Positions 8,667 to 17,389 of a stretch of DNA of 31,087 bases are shown here, one piece after another; position 1 is the stretch's first letter, and the number at the start of each line of letters is the position of its first letter. The DNA lies in contig CAJMNR010000042.1 in NCBI GenBank assembly GCA_905214875.1, forward strand, positions 1 through 31,087, written 5' to 3'. The notes under the pieces were generated by a model. It was not told the DNA's origin. It worked only from the letters and a program-made list of their open reading frames with translations, and ran no database searches. The translations under genes and the position numbers were made by a program. This stretch comes from an uncultured bacterium. Lineage in GTDB: Bacteria > Bacillota > Clostridia > Lachnospirales > Lachnospiraceae.

Positions 8667-8699
8667 GGAAAAAGAAAACAGTAAAAAGCAGGTGTAATT

Positions 8700-9593
8700 A
8701 TGGCAAACACGAAAGAAATTCAGGACCGAATGAAAAGCATCCAGGATACGATGAAAATTACCAATGCCATGTATATGATTTCTTCTTCCAAGCTGAAAAA
8801 ATCTAAGAAAAGCTTAGAGGAAACAGAGCCGTATTTTTATACGCTTCAGTCTACCATGAGCCGAATCTTACGACATCTTCCTGATATAGAAAGCATTTAT
8901 TTTAAGGATACAGAGAAAATAGATGAAAAAGACAAGAAGGTCGGCTACATTGTAATTACTGCAGACAAGGGTATGGCCGGTGCATATAATCACAATGTAA
9001 CGAAGATGGCGGAGGAACATCTAGCAAACCACAGCAATCATAAATTATTTGTTCTGGGTGAGTTAGGACGTCACTATTTTGAACAACGTGGAATCAATAT
9101 CGATGAACAGTTCAATTATACGGTACAGAATCCAACGCTTAACAGAGCCAGAAATATCGGTGAGAAAATTCTAGAACAATATCTGAATGGTGAATTAGAT
9201 GAGGTGTATACGATTTATACCCGTATGGAAAATGCAGTACAGACAGAAGTTCAGTTTTTACAGCTGTTACCGCTGAAAAAAGCAGACTTTAGCATGCCAA
9301 TTCCAGCAGATATACCAATCGAAGAGTTGGCATTCAAACCATCTCCAGAAGTGGTAATGGAGCGTATCGTACCGAACTATGTAATTGGTTTTTTGTATGG
9401 CGCATTGGTAGAATCGTATTCCAGTGAACAGAATGCCAGAATGATGGCAATGGAAGCAGCAACAAAGAGTGCGACGCAAATGCTTCACGAACTGGATATC
9501 TTATATAACCGTGCCAGACAGGCTGCCATTACACAGGAGATTACTGAGGTAATTGCAGGTGCCAAGGCGCAAAAGAAGAAAAAGAAGAAATAA
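8700..9593 (+). CDS. atpG: ATP synthase F1 subunit gamma
   Basis: Central rotor shaft of F1, 297 aa. The N-terminal helix with repeated MKSI/MKIT patterns (about 1-50) and the C-terminal helix (about 235-290, NARMMAMEAATKSA and RQAAITQEI) form the coiled coil that turns inside the head. The middle domain includes VITADKGMAGAYN. It ends in an unusual run of six lysines after QA-Q, encoded by AAG/AAA codons. AGGTG lies before the ATG. Confidence 0.96.
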   Translation: MANTKEIQDRMKSIQDTMKITNAMYMISSSKLKKSKKSLEETEPYFYTLQSTMSRILRHLPDIESIYFKDTEKIDEKDKKVGYIVITADKGMAGAYNHNVTKMAEEHLANHSNHKLFVLGELGRHYFEQRGINIDEQFNYTVQNPTLNRARNIGEKILEQYLNGELDEVYTIYTRMENAVQTEVQFLQLLPLKKADFSMPIPADIPIEELAFKPSPEVVMERIVPNYVIGFLYGALVESYSSEQNARMMAMEAATKSATQMLHELDILYNRARQAAITQEITEVIAGAKAQKKKKKK

Positions 9594-9624
9594 AAAAGCT
9601 CAGTAAGGAGGCTTTTGAATAGAT

Positions 9625-11016
9625 ATGAAGACAGGAAAAATCATACAGGTGTTAGGACCAGTAGTAGATGTAGTATTTGAAGATAATGACCTGCCATCCA
9701 TAAAAGATGCCTTAGAAGTACAAAACGGCGACAAAAAGTGTGTGATGGAGGTTGCCCAACATGTGGGGAATAATACCGTCCGTTGTGTTATGTTAGCTTC
9801 CAGTGATGGGCTTTGTCGAGATATGGAAGTAACGGCAACAGGAAGCGGTATTAAAGTTCCAGTTGGAGAAAAGACATTAGGAAGATTGTTCAACGTATTA
9901 GGCGAGGCCATTGATGGTGGAGAACAACCAGAAACTGAAGATAAATGGGTAATTCATAGAGATCCTCCAAGTTTTGAGGAACAGAGCCCAGCAGTAGAAA
10001 TCTTAGAAACAGGCATTAAGGTTATCGATTTATTAGCACCATATGCAAAAGGTGGTAAGATCGGATTGTTCGGTGGAGCCGGTGTAGGTAAAACCGTTTT
10101 AATTCAGGAATTAATTCGTAATATCGCGACAGAACATGGAGGATATTCTATTTTCACAGGCGTTGGAGAACGCTCTCGTGAGGGAAATGATTTATGGTCT
10201 GAAATGAAAGAATCCGGTGTATTAGAAAAGACAGCCTTAGTGTTCGGACAAATGAACGAGCCACCAGGAGCTCGTATGCGTGTTGCGGAAACAGGCCTTA
10301 CAATGGCAGAATATTTCCGTGATGAAAAACATCAGAACGTACTATTATTTATCGATAATATTTTCCGTTTCACACAGGCAGGTTCCGAAGTAAGTGCATT
10401 ACTTGGTCGTATGCCATCCGCAGTTGGTTATCAGCCAACGTTGGCAACAGAAATGGGTGAGTTACAAGAAAGAATTGCTTCTACAGATAAAGGTTCTGTT
10501 ACATCTGTACAGGCCGTTTATGTACCAGCCGATGACTTAACAGATCCAGCGCCAGCAACGACATTTGCCCATTTGGATGCAACAACGGTATTATCAAGAA
10601 AAATCGTAGAACAAGGTATTTATCCAGCAGTTGATCCACTGGAGTCTTCTTCAAGAATCTTGGAAGCAGACATTGTCGGAGAGGAACATTACGAAACTGC
10701 TAGAAAAGTACAGGAAATCTTACAAAAATACAAAGAATTACAGGATATCATTGCAATCTTAGGTATGGAAGAACTTTCAGATGAAGATAAGTTGACAGTA
10801 CTTCGTGCTAGAAAGGTTCAAAAATTCTTATCACAGCCATTCTTTGTTGCTGAAAACTTTACAGGAATCAAGGGTGCTTATGTACCTTTAAAAGAAACCA
10901 TCAAAGGATTTAAGGCAATTATCAATGGTGAAATGGATGAATATCCTGAAAATGCATTTTTCAATGTAGGAACGATTGAAGATGTGAAAAAGAGAGCAGA
11001 AACTATGAAGCAGTAG
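9625..11016 (+). CDS. atpD: ATP synthase F1 subunit beta
   Basis: Catalytic subunit of F1, 463 aa. The Walker A loop GGAGVGKT is at 150-157, the catalytic Glu and adjacent Arg are at GERSREG (E182, R183), and Walker B lies in VLLFIDNIFRF. The epsilon-contacting acidic loop reads EELSDEDKL in place of DELSEED. AAGGAGG (9605-9611) precedes the ATG. Length and order match the family. Confidence 0.98.
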   Translation: MKTGKIIQVLGPVVDVVFEDNDLPSIKDALEVQNGDKKCVMEVAQHVGNNTVRCVMLASSDGLCRDMEVTATGSGIKVPVGEKTLGRLFNVLGEAIDGGEQPETEDKWVIHRDPPSFEEQSPAVEILETGIKVIDLLAPYAKGGKIGLFGGAGVGKTVLIQELIRNIATEHGGYSIFTGVGERSREGNDLWSEMKESGVLEKTALVFGQMNEPPGARMRVAETGLTMAEYFRDEKHQNVLLFIDNIFRFTQAGSEVSALLGRMPSAVGYQPTLATEMGELQERIASTDKGSVTSVQAVYVPADDLTDPAPATTFAHLDATTVLSRKIVEQGIYPAVDPLESSSRILEADIVGEEHYETARKVQEILQKYKELQDIIAILGMEELSDEDKLTVLRARKVQKFLSQPFFVAENFTGIKGAYVPLKETIKGFKAIINGEMDEYPENAFFNVGTIEDVKKRAETMKQ

Positions 11017-11041
11017 GCTGTATCATAACGAGGGAATGCTT

Positions 11042-11458
11042 ATGACTAATTCATTTTATTTAAAAATAATTTCAGCAAACAGAGTATTTTTCTCAGGAAG
11101 ATGCCGATCCTTGATTATCCCAGAATTTGATGGACAGAAAGAAATCTTGGCACATCACGAGGATATGGTTATTGCAGTAGATGAAGGCGAAATGAAATTC
11201 CAGGAGGAAGGCAGTACTGAGTGGCAGCACGCAGTAATTGGCATGGGCTTTGTCCAAATCGTCAATAACAGGGTGACACTTCTTGTAGAAACTGCAGAAC
11301 GTCCTGAAGAAATCGATGTGGCCAGAGCGAAAGAAGCAAAAGAACGTGCCGAAGAACAGCTGCGTCAAAAGCAGAGTATTCAAGAGTATTATCACTCTAG
11401 TGCATCGTTAGCCCGTGCCATGGCTCGTCTAAGAGTAGCTACAAGGTATCACGTTTAA
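11042..11458 (+). CDS. atpC: ATP synthase F1 subunit epsilon
   Basis: Regulatory subunit at the foot of the rotor, 138 aa. An N-terminal beta-sandwich (about 1-85) is followed by a C-terminal helical hairpin (about 88-138) rich in Ala, Glu and Arg, the part that can brake ATP hydrolysis. The ATG at 11042 is chosen over that at 11036 because CGAGGG ends at 11034, giving 7-nt spacing. It is the last gene of the operon and is followed by a terminator. Confidence 0.95.
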   Translation: MTNSFYLKIISANRVFFSGRCRSLIIPEFDGQKEILAHHEDMVIAVDEGEMKFQEEGSTEWQHAVIGMGFVQIVNNRVTLLVETAERPEEIDVARAKEAKERAEEQLRQKQSIQEYYHSSASLARAMARLRVATRYHV

Positions 11459-11487
11459 TAGAAAAATAGCTGTTAGAAAATAATAAA

Positions 11488-11534
11488 GGAAGTCTTACAA
11501 ACTGTGAGTATTCGGTTTGTAAGGCTTCTTTTTG
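11488..11534 (+). terminator. Rho-independent terminator of the atp operon
   Basis: A stem of about 15 bp is formed by GAAGTCTTACAAAC (11489-11502) and GTTTGTAAGGCTTC (11515-11528), with one T-G wobble. TTTTT follows. Confidence 0.9.
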
Positions 11535-11617
11535 TCTATATAGAAAGAAGAAGTTGCTAGAAGATTTTTGTAGAGAAAAAGGGCTGACGAGGTTGAGGAA
11601 AGTGTCTAAGAAAATGG

Positions 11618-11646
11618 TAGATTTTTACTTTTTGTAGAGATATAAT
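11618..11646 (+). promoter_or_regulatory. Possible promoter for the GNAT gene pair
   Basis: TAGATT (11618-11623), 17-bp spacer, TATAAT (11641-11646). The -10 is perfect and the -35 is weak. It would give a leader of about 150 nt that runs through the hydrolase remnant. Confidence 0.35.
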
Positions 11647-11791
11647 TGAAAGCGACAAATTTAAATTTACATTTATTCCAAATTCCTGTCAAATGATGAT
11701 GATTGAGAATCCAAAAGGACTGTTAGAGGTTCTAAAGGACATCATCCCTTCAACACCCAATTTTAGAATTGGAGAATTCGGGATTTGGTGA
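11630..11791 (+). pseudogene. Remnant of an alpha/beta-hydrolase C-terminus
   Basis: A frame open from a TAG near 11618 to the TGA at 11789-11791 encodes a start-less segment containing KFTFIPNSCQMMMIENP and GLLEVLKDII. This resembles the end of alpha/beta hydrolases, where a catalytic His sits in a PNSGHMxMIENP context. Here that position is Gln. No start codon or ribosome binding site fits a full gene, and the sequence to the left is the atp terminator. I read it as debris of a lost gene; chance similarity is possible. Confidence 0.35.
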
Positions 11792-11802
11792 AAGGAGGAC
11801 AT

Positions 11803-12693
11803 ATGGAACTTTTATATAAAAAATACATTGATGAAATAAGGTATTTGGATTATATGCCTAGAAAAAAATATGATGAGTTTATGGATTCCATTTCAGGTGA
11901 ACTAAATGAAATGGACAAAATTTGTATCTATGATGGTGAAGTACTACAAGGAATTATTTACTATAGTTGTTGGGAAGAAAATAACATTATGCATTGTTTT
12001 GTTCCTGTATTTGGTTATTATGCAGATAGTGAAAAAACATTAGCTAGGTTATTTCAGAAGCTTGCTGGGGAGATTGTTACGGATAAAAAAACAGAATTTT
12101 CAGTGCATTTATATGCACATGATTTTTCAAGTATAAATGCGTTCCATTTGATGCAGTTCGGAACAATGTCTGAAAAAAGCGTAAAAAAGATTTCTGAAAC
12201 TATGGTTAATATTGAGCCAACATGCGAAATCAGAGTATTGGCAAAAGCGGAAATAAAAACAAGGTGGAATGAAGTTTGGAGTCTTACAAATGAAATAGTA
12301 ACTCATTTGCAAAGAAGTCCTATTTTCTATCCGGGTAAAGAATTTACAGAAGATGTTTATCGTGAGTTCTTTATGGATGAAACTACAGAATTGCTTGTAG
12401 CTTTTCATGAGAATGAGATGGTTGGCATGATTGAATGGAATCGTGAGGCTAACACTTTTATATGTGGAAAACACATGTCTGTTAATGTAGGAGAGGCATA
12501 TGTTGCTCCTGTGTATCGAGGCACTAATTTGTCTGTGGCGTTGTTGACTAAGGAAGAGGAGAGAGCAAAAAAAATAGGTGCCGAATATATGTGGGTGGAA
12601 CATGGAACAGCGAATCCCAACGCAAGAGGTTTTTGGAACAAGTATTTTCAAACATATCAATATGAACTTGTCAGAACGATAGAAAAAATTTAG
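11803..12693 (+). CDS. GNAT-family acetyltransferase, tandem-domain type
   Basis: Predicted acyl-CoA-dependent N-acetyltransferase, 296 aa, substrate unknown. The C-terminal half (about 145-296) is a recognisable GNAT domain, with EAYVAPVYRGTNLSVALLTK covering the acetyl-CoA-binding strand and helix and NPNARGFWNKYF the late motif. The N-terminal half looks like a degenerate second GNAT unit. The ATG at 11803 follows AAAGGAGG (11791-11798). The next gene, 33 nt away, has the same length and layout, so the two probably form an operon of related acetyltransferases. Confidence 0.8.
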   Translation: MELLYKKYIDEIRYLDYMPRKKYDEFMDSISGELNEMDKICIYDGEVLQGIIYYSCWEENNIMHCFVPVFGYYADSEKTLARLFQKLAGEIVTDKKTEFSVHLYAHDFSSINAFHLMQFGTMSEKSVKKISETMVNIEPTCEIRVLAKAEIKTRWNEVWSLTNEIVTHLQRSPIFYPGKEFTEDVYREFFMDETTELLVAFHENEMVGMIEWNREANTFICGKHMSVNVGEAYVAPVYRGTNLSVALLTKEEERAKKIGAEYMWVEHGTANPNARGFWNKYFQTYQYELVRTIEKI

Positions 12694-12726
12694 TTTTTAG
12701 AACTACATAATTAGAAGGAGAATAGA

Positions 12727-13626
12727 ATGATTACAATTACAAGTTTTAAAGATAAGTATTTGACAGAATTGCAAGAAATAGATTTTATGATGTGGCTTTC
12801 GGTACAATGGAACAGTACTTTTATACGTGAAAATGTAATTGCGGCTGTTGATGAGAATGATACGCTACTCGGGGTATGTGCGTTAAGCTGTGATGGAACG
12901 TGGTATTATTTAGAAGATGGTCGTAGTGATATACCAATTTATCGTATGCAGATGGAACTTTGTACCGGTAATGATATAGTAAATAAAGATATAGTGGAAA
13001 GAGAACTGGTTAATGCTGCAAAATATCGCATGCTTGAAATGAAAGAGAGATACCCTAATAAGAAACTTTGCATGCGCTGTTGGTGTACAGAAAATGAATA
13101 TGACAAACAACAACAACTTCTTGAACTTGGATTTAAAGGGAATAATTTTATATGGATTATGGGTTTTGACCTTGAGCATACAAAGATTCCGGAAGTAGAA
13201 ATACCGGAAAATATATCTGTTGGTATACTTGATTGTACGGAACCTGCCCTGAAAGCATATCTTAGGGCTAATTATTTGGGGTATAATAATGTCCAGGATG
13301 CGGAGGGAGAACTTCGTTTTCGATTAGGTGATGAGCGCACGAAGATTTTTACAGCACAAGCTTGTGAGAAAATTGTTTCTTCGGTTACTACTTGGCATAT
13401 CAGCGATGATAGAGCAGCTACGGAAAATATCTTTACAATTCCGGAGTATCGCCGTAAGAAAATAGGATTGGCGACTATAGCCAAGTCTTTGTCATACTTA
13501 AAGGAGAACGGCTATAAAATAGCAACACTTACATGTGTAGGAGATAATGTAAATGCAATTGCTCTTTACAATCGAATTGGTTACAAGGTCATAGGACATC
13601 TATTGGAAATGCATTGGGAAGTATAA
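12727..13626 (+). CDS. GNAT-family acetyltransferase, tandem-domain type
   Basis: Second predicted acetyltransferase of 299 aa, substrate unknown. The C-terminal GNAT domain shows FTIPEYRRKKIGLATIAKSL (acetyl-CoA pyrophosphate loop, about 236-255) and VGDNVNAIALYNRIGYKV (about 270-287). The N-terminal half is a weaker GNAT-like fold. AGAAGGAG lies 7 nt before the ATG. It is co-directional with the previous GNAT gene and followed by a terminator. Confidence 0.82.
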   Translation: MITITSFKDKYLTELQEIDFMMWLSVQWNSTFIRENVIAAVDENDTLLGVCALSCDGTWYYLEDGRSDIPIYRMQMELCTGNDIVNKDIVERELVNAAKYRMLEMKERYPNKKLCMRCWCTENEYDKQQQLLELGFKGNNFIWIMGFDLEHTKIPEVEIPENISVGILDCTEPALKAYLRANYLGYNNVQDAEGELRFRLGDERTKIFTAQACEKIVSSVTTWHISDDRAATENIFTIPEYRRKKIGLATIAKSLSYLKENGYKIATLTCVGDNVNAIALYNRIGYKVIGHLLEMHWEV

Positions 13627-13678
13627 AGACAACTTTCAGTTTGTCGAAACACATTAAATAGAGAATATGGTTTATTTA

Positions 13679-13713
13679 GCCACTGTAGAGTAAAAACTAC
13701 AGTGGTTTTCTTT
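13679..13713 (+). terminator. Rho-independent terminator after the GNAT pair
   Basis: CCACTGTAG (13680-13688) pairs with CTACAGTGG (13697-13705) and is followed by TTTTCTTT. Confidence 0.9.
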
Positions 13714-13756
13714 ATGCAAAGGTTAGGAAAGTTGTATTTTAAAATCAAAAAAGTTC

Positions 13757-13787
13757 TTGACTTAGAGTTAGCTCAAGGGAGTAAGGT
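13757..13787 (+). promoter_or_regulatory. MerR-type promoter with 19-bp spacer
   Basis: TTGACT (13757-13762) and TAAGGT (13782-13787) are 19 bp apart. The spacer carries an imperfect dyad, CTTAGAG-TTA-GCTCAAG (13761-13777). Overlong spacers with a central dyad are typical of promoters activated by MerR-family regulators, which untwist the DNA. No merR gene is in this window, so the activator would act from elsewhere. Confidence 0.6.
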
Positions 13788-13825
13788 TAATAAGTCATGA
13801 TACATAAAAGGAAAGAGGTAGAAGA

Positions 13826-15586
13826 ATGTATTTAGAAAAAATAAATTCCCCTGCGGATGTTAAGGAACTAAGTTATCAAGAGATGAAAAGTCTCGCAGCT
13901 GAAATGAGACAGGCATTAATTACAAAGGTAAGTAATCATGGCGGCCATTTTGGACCGAACCTTGGTATGGTGGAAATGACAATCGCAATGCACTACGTAT
14001 TTAATTCACCAGAAGATAAGATTGTGTATGATGTTTCCCATCAAAGCTATCCTCATAAGATGCTTACTGGAAGAAAGGACGCATTTTTGGATGCAGCAAA
14101 GTATGATGACGTAACTGGATATACGAATCCTAAGGAAAGCGAGCATGATTTCTTTACAATTGGTCATACATCCACATCCGTTTCTCTAGCAAGCGGATTA
14201 GCTAAAGGAAGAGACTTACTGGGTGGAAAAGACAACATCATTGCAGTGATCGGAGATGGTTCCTTAAGTGGTGGGGAAGCATTAGAAGGCCTTGATTTCA
14301 TTCCAGAACTTCAAAGCAATATGATTGTGATTGTAAATGATAATGATCAGTCAATCGCAGAAAATCACGGTGGATTGTATCGTAACCTAAAAGAGCTTAG
14401 AGAAAGCAACGGAACTGCAGAAAATAACTTCTTTAAGGCATTGGGCTATGATTACTATTATTTAGAAGATGGCCATGATATTGAAAAGCTCATTGCTTTA
14501 TTTGAACAAGTAAAAGATACCGACCATGCAGTATTGCTTCATATCCATACAATCAAAGGAAAAGGATATAAGATTGCAGAGGAAGACAGAGAAGCATGGC
14601 ATGCGTCAGGTCCATTTAATATAGAAGATGGTAAACCAAAATTCTCAATACCAAACGTAGAAAGCTATGAGAGCATTACGAAAGAGTATTTAACCAATTT
14701 ATTAACGACAAGAGAAGATACCGTAGCTATTACAGCAGGAACACCAATGGTAATGGGATTTACGGAAGATGTCAGACCGACATTACCTAAGGGCAAGCTT
14801 ATTGACGTAGGGATTGCAGAAGAACAGGCAGTTGCTATGGCAAGTGGTATTGCAAAGAATGGTGGAACACCAGTCTTTGGTGTATTTAGTCCATTTTTAC
14901 AAAGAACTTACGATCAGTTATCATCCGATCTTTGTTTGAATAACAATCCAGCAGTACTTTTAGTATTTTTGGCATCCGTTTATGGAATGAACAGCGATAC
15001 TCATCTTGGAATTTTTGATATTCCGATGATTTCTCATATTCCTAATCTTGTGTATCTTGCACCAACTTCAAAAGAAGAGTATGTTGCGATGCTTAACTAT
15101 GCTACGACACAGAAGGAACATCCCATTGCTATTCGTGTTCCAGTTGGGGAACTTCGAACTACAGGAGTAGAAGATACTACGGATTATTCTAAGTTAAATC
15201 AATATGAAGTGACTAAAAAAGGAAGCGATGCTGCCATTATCGGATTAGGTAACTTCTATGGACTTGCAGAACAAATCGCAGACAAATTCAAAGAAGAAAC
15301 TAAAAAAGAGCTTACAGTGATCAATCCTAAATTCATTACTGGTTTAGATGAAGCCTTACTTGAACGTTTAAAGGCTGACCATAAAGTTGTAATCACGTTA
15401 GAGGATGGAATTGTTGAAGGTGGATTTGGACAGACAATCGCTGGATTCTACGGCCCAAGCGATGTAAAAGTAAAGAATTACGGAATTAAAAAATCCTTCC
15501 CTACAGATTATGTTGCAGCGGAATTATTAAAGGAAAATGGAATTTCAGTAGAACAGATTGTAAATGATTTAAAAGAACTTCTATAG
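13826..15586 (+). CDS. DXS-like thiamine-diphosphate enzyme, probably non-canonical
   Basis: Protein of 586 aa in the 1-deoxy-D-xylulose-5-phosphate synthase branch of the transketolase superfamily. Conserved parts are GGHFGPNLG (H41), SHQSYPHK (H72, H77), GHTSTS (H114), the thiamine diphosphate/Mg motif GDG to NDND (143-173), H259 in WHASGPF, and the catalytic Glu in DVGIAEEQAV (E332). By hand alignment to E. coli DXS, three arginines tied to binding the substrate phosphate are gone: R99 is P102, R420 is L382 and R478 is V440. D427 is N389, while R398 is kept as R360. It is also shorter than the usual 620 aa. It probably makes or breaks an acyloin from pyruvate or another ketoacid, but the substrate is open. 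It is a single-gene unit behind a MerR-type promoter. An AGAGGT site precedes the ATG. Confidence 0.8.
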   Translation: MYLEKINSPADVKELSYQEMKSLAAEMRQALITKVSNHGGHFGPNLGMVEMTIAMHYVFNSPEDKIVYDVSHQSYPHKMLTGRKDAFLDAAKYDDVTGYTNPKESEHDFFTIGHTSTSVSLASGLAKGRDLLGGKDNIIAVIGDGSLSGGEALEGLDFIPELQSNMIVIVNDNDQSIAENHGGLYRNLKELRESNGTAENNFFKALGYDYYYLEDGHDIEKLIALFEQVKDTDHAVLLHIHTIKGKGYKIAEEDREAWHASGPFNIEDGKPKFSIPNVESYESITKEYLTNLLTTREDTVAITAGTPMVMGFTEDVRPTLPKGKLIDVGIAEEQAVAMASGIAKNGGTPVFGVFSPFLQRTYDQLSSDLCLNNNPAVLLVFLASVYGMNSDTHLGIFDIPMISHIPNLVYLAPTSKEEYVAMLNYATTQKEHPIAIRVPVGELRTTGVEDTTDYSKLNQYEVTKKGSDAAIIGLGNFYGLAEQIADKFKEETKKELTVINPKFITGLDEALLERLKADHKVVITLEDGIVEGGFGQTIAGFYGPSDVKVKNYGIKKSFPTDYVAAELLKENGISVEQIVNDLKELL

Positions 15587-15591
15587 AAAAC

Positions 15592-15635
15592 AAAAATGAG
15601 AGAAACTTGTAAGGGGAGTTTCTCTCATTTTTCTT
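15592..15635. terminator. Bidirectional terminator, DXS-like gene / AraC gene
   Basis: AAAAATGAGAGAAACT (15592-15607) is an exact inverted repeat of the segment at 15617-15632. T-runs occur at the 3' side of both strands, so the element can end both the DXS-like transcript and the converging araC-type transcript. Confidence 0.88.
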
Positions 15636-15652
15636 GTTGATTTATAGGGAAG

Positions 15653-16525
15653 CTAGAATTCCGTCTTTGATTTAGCTGTAGCATTAATGCGGCGGTATTC
15701 CGTTGGAGTTACCTTCATCGTTGACTTAAATACTTTGGTAAAATAATTGGTAGAGGTGAAACCACATTCAAAGGCCGTTTGAGCGATGGAAGCATCGGAA
15801 TAAAGAAGCATGTGGGTTGCATGCCGGATACGAAGCTGAGTCATATATTTTAGAGGTGAAAGCCCGAGTTCCTTCCTGAATTGACGGGAAAAATGTGCAT
15901 AGGAAATTCCTAAGGACTGACTCATTTCTTCCAAATTAACCTGGTTTGCAATATTATTTTTCATCCAGACAACGGATTTTGATATATGTGGCGAGATTAT
16001 TTTAGATTCTGAGTCTTCCGCAATTCGTAGCAATGCGATTAAAAATCCGTAGAGCCATTCACTTCCATAATATTGTTCAAGATCTCCTTCAATATAAAGC
16101 AGACTATATAACTCGAAAAAGTGAACGATAGGGATACTGTCCCTTGATAAGGAAAGAAGAGGTCCTGCTACATCTATGATCTTATGAACAATTGGTTCCG
16201 CAGCTGGTCCTGCAAAATCTATGTAAAAGAAGGTCCATTCCATATTCCCCTCTTGAGCAGGAGGAAAGTAGAATTTACTGTTTTCTGGAAATGAGATTAT
16301 AAATGCATTCCCGGGTGTGATTTTTTGATAGGAATAAGGTGTTTCATAGATTCCGTATCCTTCAAGTGTATATTGAAAGCGAAATCCTGATGAATGCAAT
16401 GTTTTGTTATCACAATAATAGTCTTTGTTGTTTGCGGTTGATATTCCTAGACCACTTATATAAAGCGTTGCTTTTGAAATTGGATCAACATCATCGTAAG
16501 TACGATTTCCTATTTGCCAAGACAT
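15653..16525 (-). CDS. AraC-family transcriptional regulator
   Basis: One-component regulator of 290 aa. The N-terminal part is a cupin-like ligand-binding domain (YTLEGYGIYETPYSYQKITPGNAFII region). The C-terminal 100 aa hold two helix-turn-helix motifs, including NLEEMSQSLGISYAHFSRQF and SIAQTAFECGFTSTNYFTKVFK. The start at 16525 is chosen because AAAGGGGGG lies 8 nt upstream; the longer frame from 16558 would add eleven residues without a site. The combination is typical for carbohydrate-responsive activators. Target genes are not evident. Confidence 0.9.
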   Translation of the reverse strand: MSWQIGNRTYDDVDPISKATLYISGLGISTANNKDYYCDNKTLHSSGFRFQYTLEGYGIYETPYSYQKITPGNAFIISFPENSKFYFPPAQEGNMEWTFFYIDFAGPAAEPIVHKIIDVAGPLLSLSRDSIPIVHFFELYSLLYIEGDLEQYYGSEWLYGFLIALLRIAEDSESKIISPHISKSVVWMKNNIANQVNLEEMSQSLGISYAHFSRQFRKELGLSPLKYMTQLRIRHATHMLLYSDASIAQTAFECGFTSTNYFTKVFKSTMKVTPTEYRRINATAKSKTEF

Positions 16526-16564
16526 CAAAAAAGCCCCCCTTTCTATAATAAAGTACAAATTTAG

Positions 16565-16601
16565 AGTATATGTTTATATACTATCATACTATATAAAGCA
16601 A
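16565..16601 (-). promoter_or_regulatory. Promoter of the AraC gene with overlapping dyad
   Basis: On the minus strand, TTGCTT (16601-16596), a 17-bp spacer and TATAAA (16578-16573) form a good sigma-A promoter. A perfect dyad, AGTATAT-GTTT-ATATACT (16565-16582), covers the -10 and could be an operator, perhaps for the regulator itself. Confidence 0.5.
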
Positions 16602-16617
16602 AATAGAGAAAGAAAAA

Positions 16618-16660
16618 TATCAAAAAATACCATCAGCCGAAAAGCACCAATGGTATTTTG
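16618..16660 (-). terminator. Terminator of the DUF2798-type gene
   Basis: AAAATACCAT (16624-16633) and ATGGTATTTT (16650-16659) form a 10-bp stem. Read on the minus strand it is followed by a T-rich tail, which places termination just after the gene at 16673-17140. Confidence 0.7.
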
Positions 16661-16672
16661 TATATCAATTTA

Positions 16673-17140
16673 TTATTCACTTAACTGTTTTTTGAAAATA
16701 GTTCTAAAGATGAATCTTACGAGTGGACCACAGTAGCATAACTGCCAGAAGATTGCAACTGGGAAATTAAATGCTGTTGTTTGAAGCCACATGGAGATAA
16801 ATTCAGAACCTGCGTTTTTGAAAAGCAAGGTTGCAATGAAACTCATGATTGGACACATGATGCAAGTGATCATAGCAGAGATTGCTAATGTAATCATAAT
16901 TGGACGATCATTTGGAGTGACGATACGGAATGCAAGCATATGTGCGAATTTCCCTACAACGAACATCTCAAGAATAATGGCAATTGGCCACATGATGATC
17001 ATTTCGTGGAATGCTAAAAGAAAGACTTTGTTTGATAAGCCTCCGATGTTCAAAGAAATGTTGTAACAGATCATTGCATAAACCATGAAAAAAGCCATGA
17101 TTGCAGTGAAAATAAAGTTTTGAAATTTTGTTTTTGGCAT
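16673..17140 (-). CDS. DUF2798-type small membrane protein
   Basis: Membrane protein of 155 aa with four hydrophobic segments, near residues 8-33, 40-60, 80-105 and 117-140. The repeated pattern of a helix pair with N, P and W residues in the membrane resembles DUF2798, a family of unknown function. The ATG at 17140 is preferred because GAGAGGAT lies just upstream; a longer frame from 17185 has no site. It is divergent from the dehydrogenase gene at 17390. Confidence 0.7.
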   Translation of the reverse strand: MPKTKFQNFIFTAIMAFFMVYAMICYNISLNIGGLSNKVFLLAFHEMIIMWPIAIILEMFVVGKFAHMLAFRIVTPNDRPIMITLAISAMITCIMCPIMSFIATLLFKNAGSEFISMWLQTTAFNFPVAIFWQLCYCGPLVRFIFRTIFKKQLSE

Positions 17141-17389
17141 AAATTTATCCTCTCTTTTTATAAAAATTAGTAAAAATGGGCGCAAAAAAAGACATAAGTG
17201 TTGTTCGTTATCAGATAATCACCTGTGTCGTTTCCAATTTATACCATATACCATATTTATTTGCAGAAAGAAGTTTACCATGATTTAAAAAAAATGTCAA
17301 TAAATATGAAAAGAGTACATTGTATCGACTATGCTATGATGTTACAATTCTCATCAAGCAACACAAGAAAAATAATAGGAGATGAGAAG

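Noticed and set aside
17157..17185. Minus-strand TTGCGC-17-TATAAA as promoter of the DUF2798-type gene
   Set aside because: The -10 lies almost on top of the ribosome binding site, leaving no room for a usable leader.
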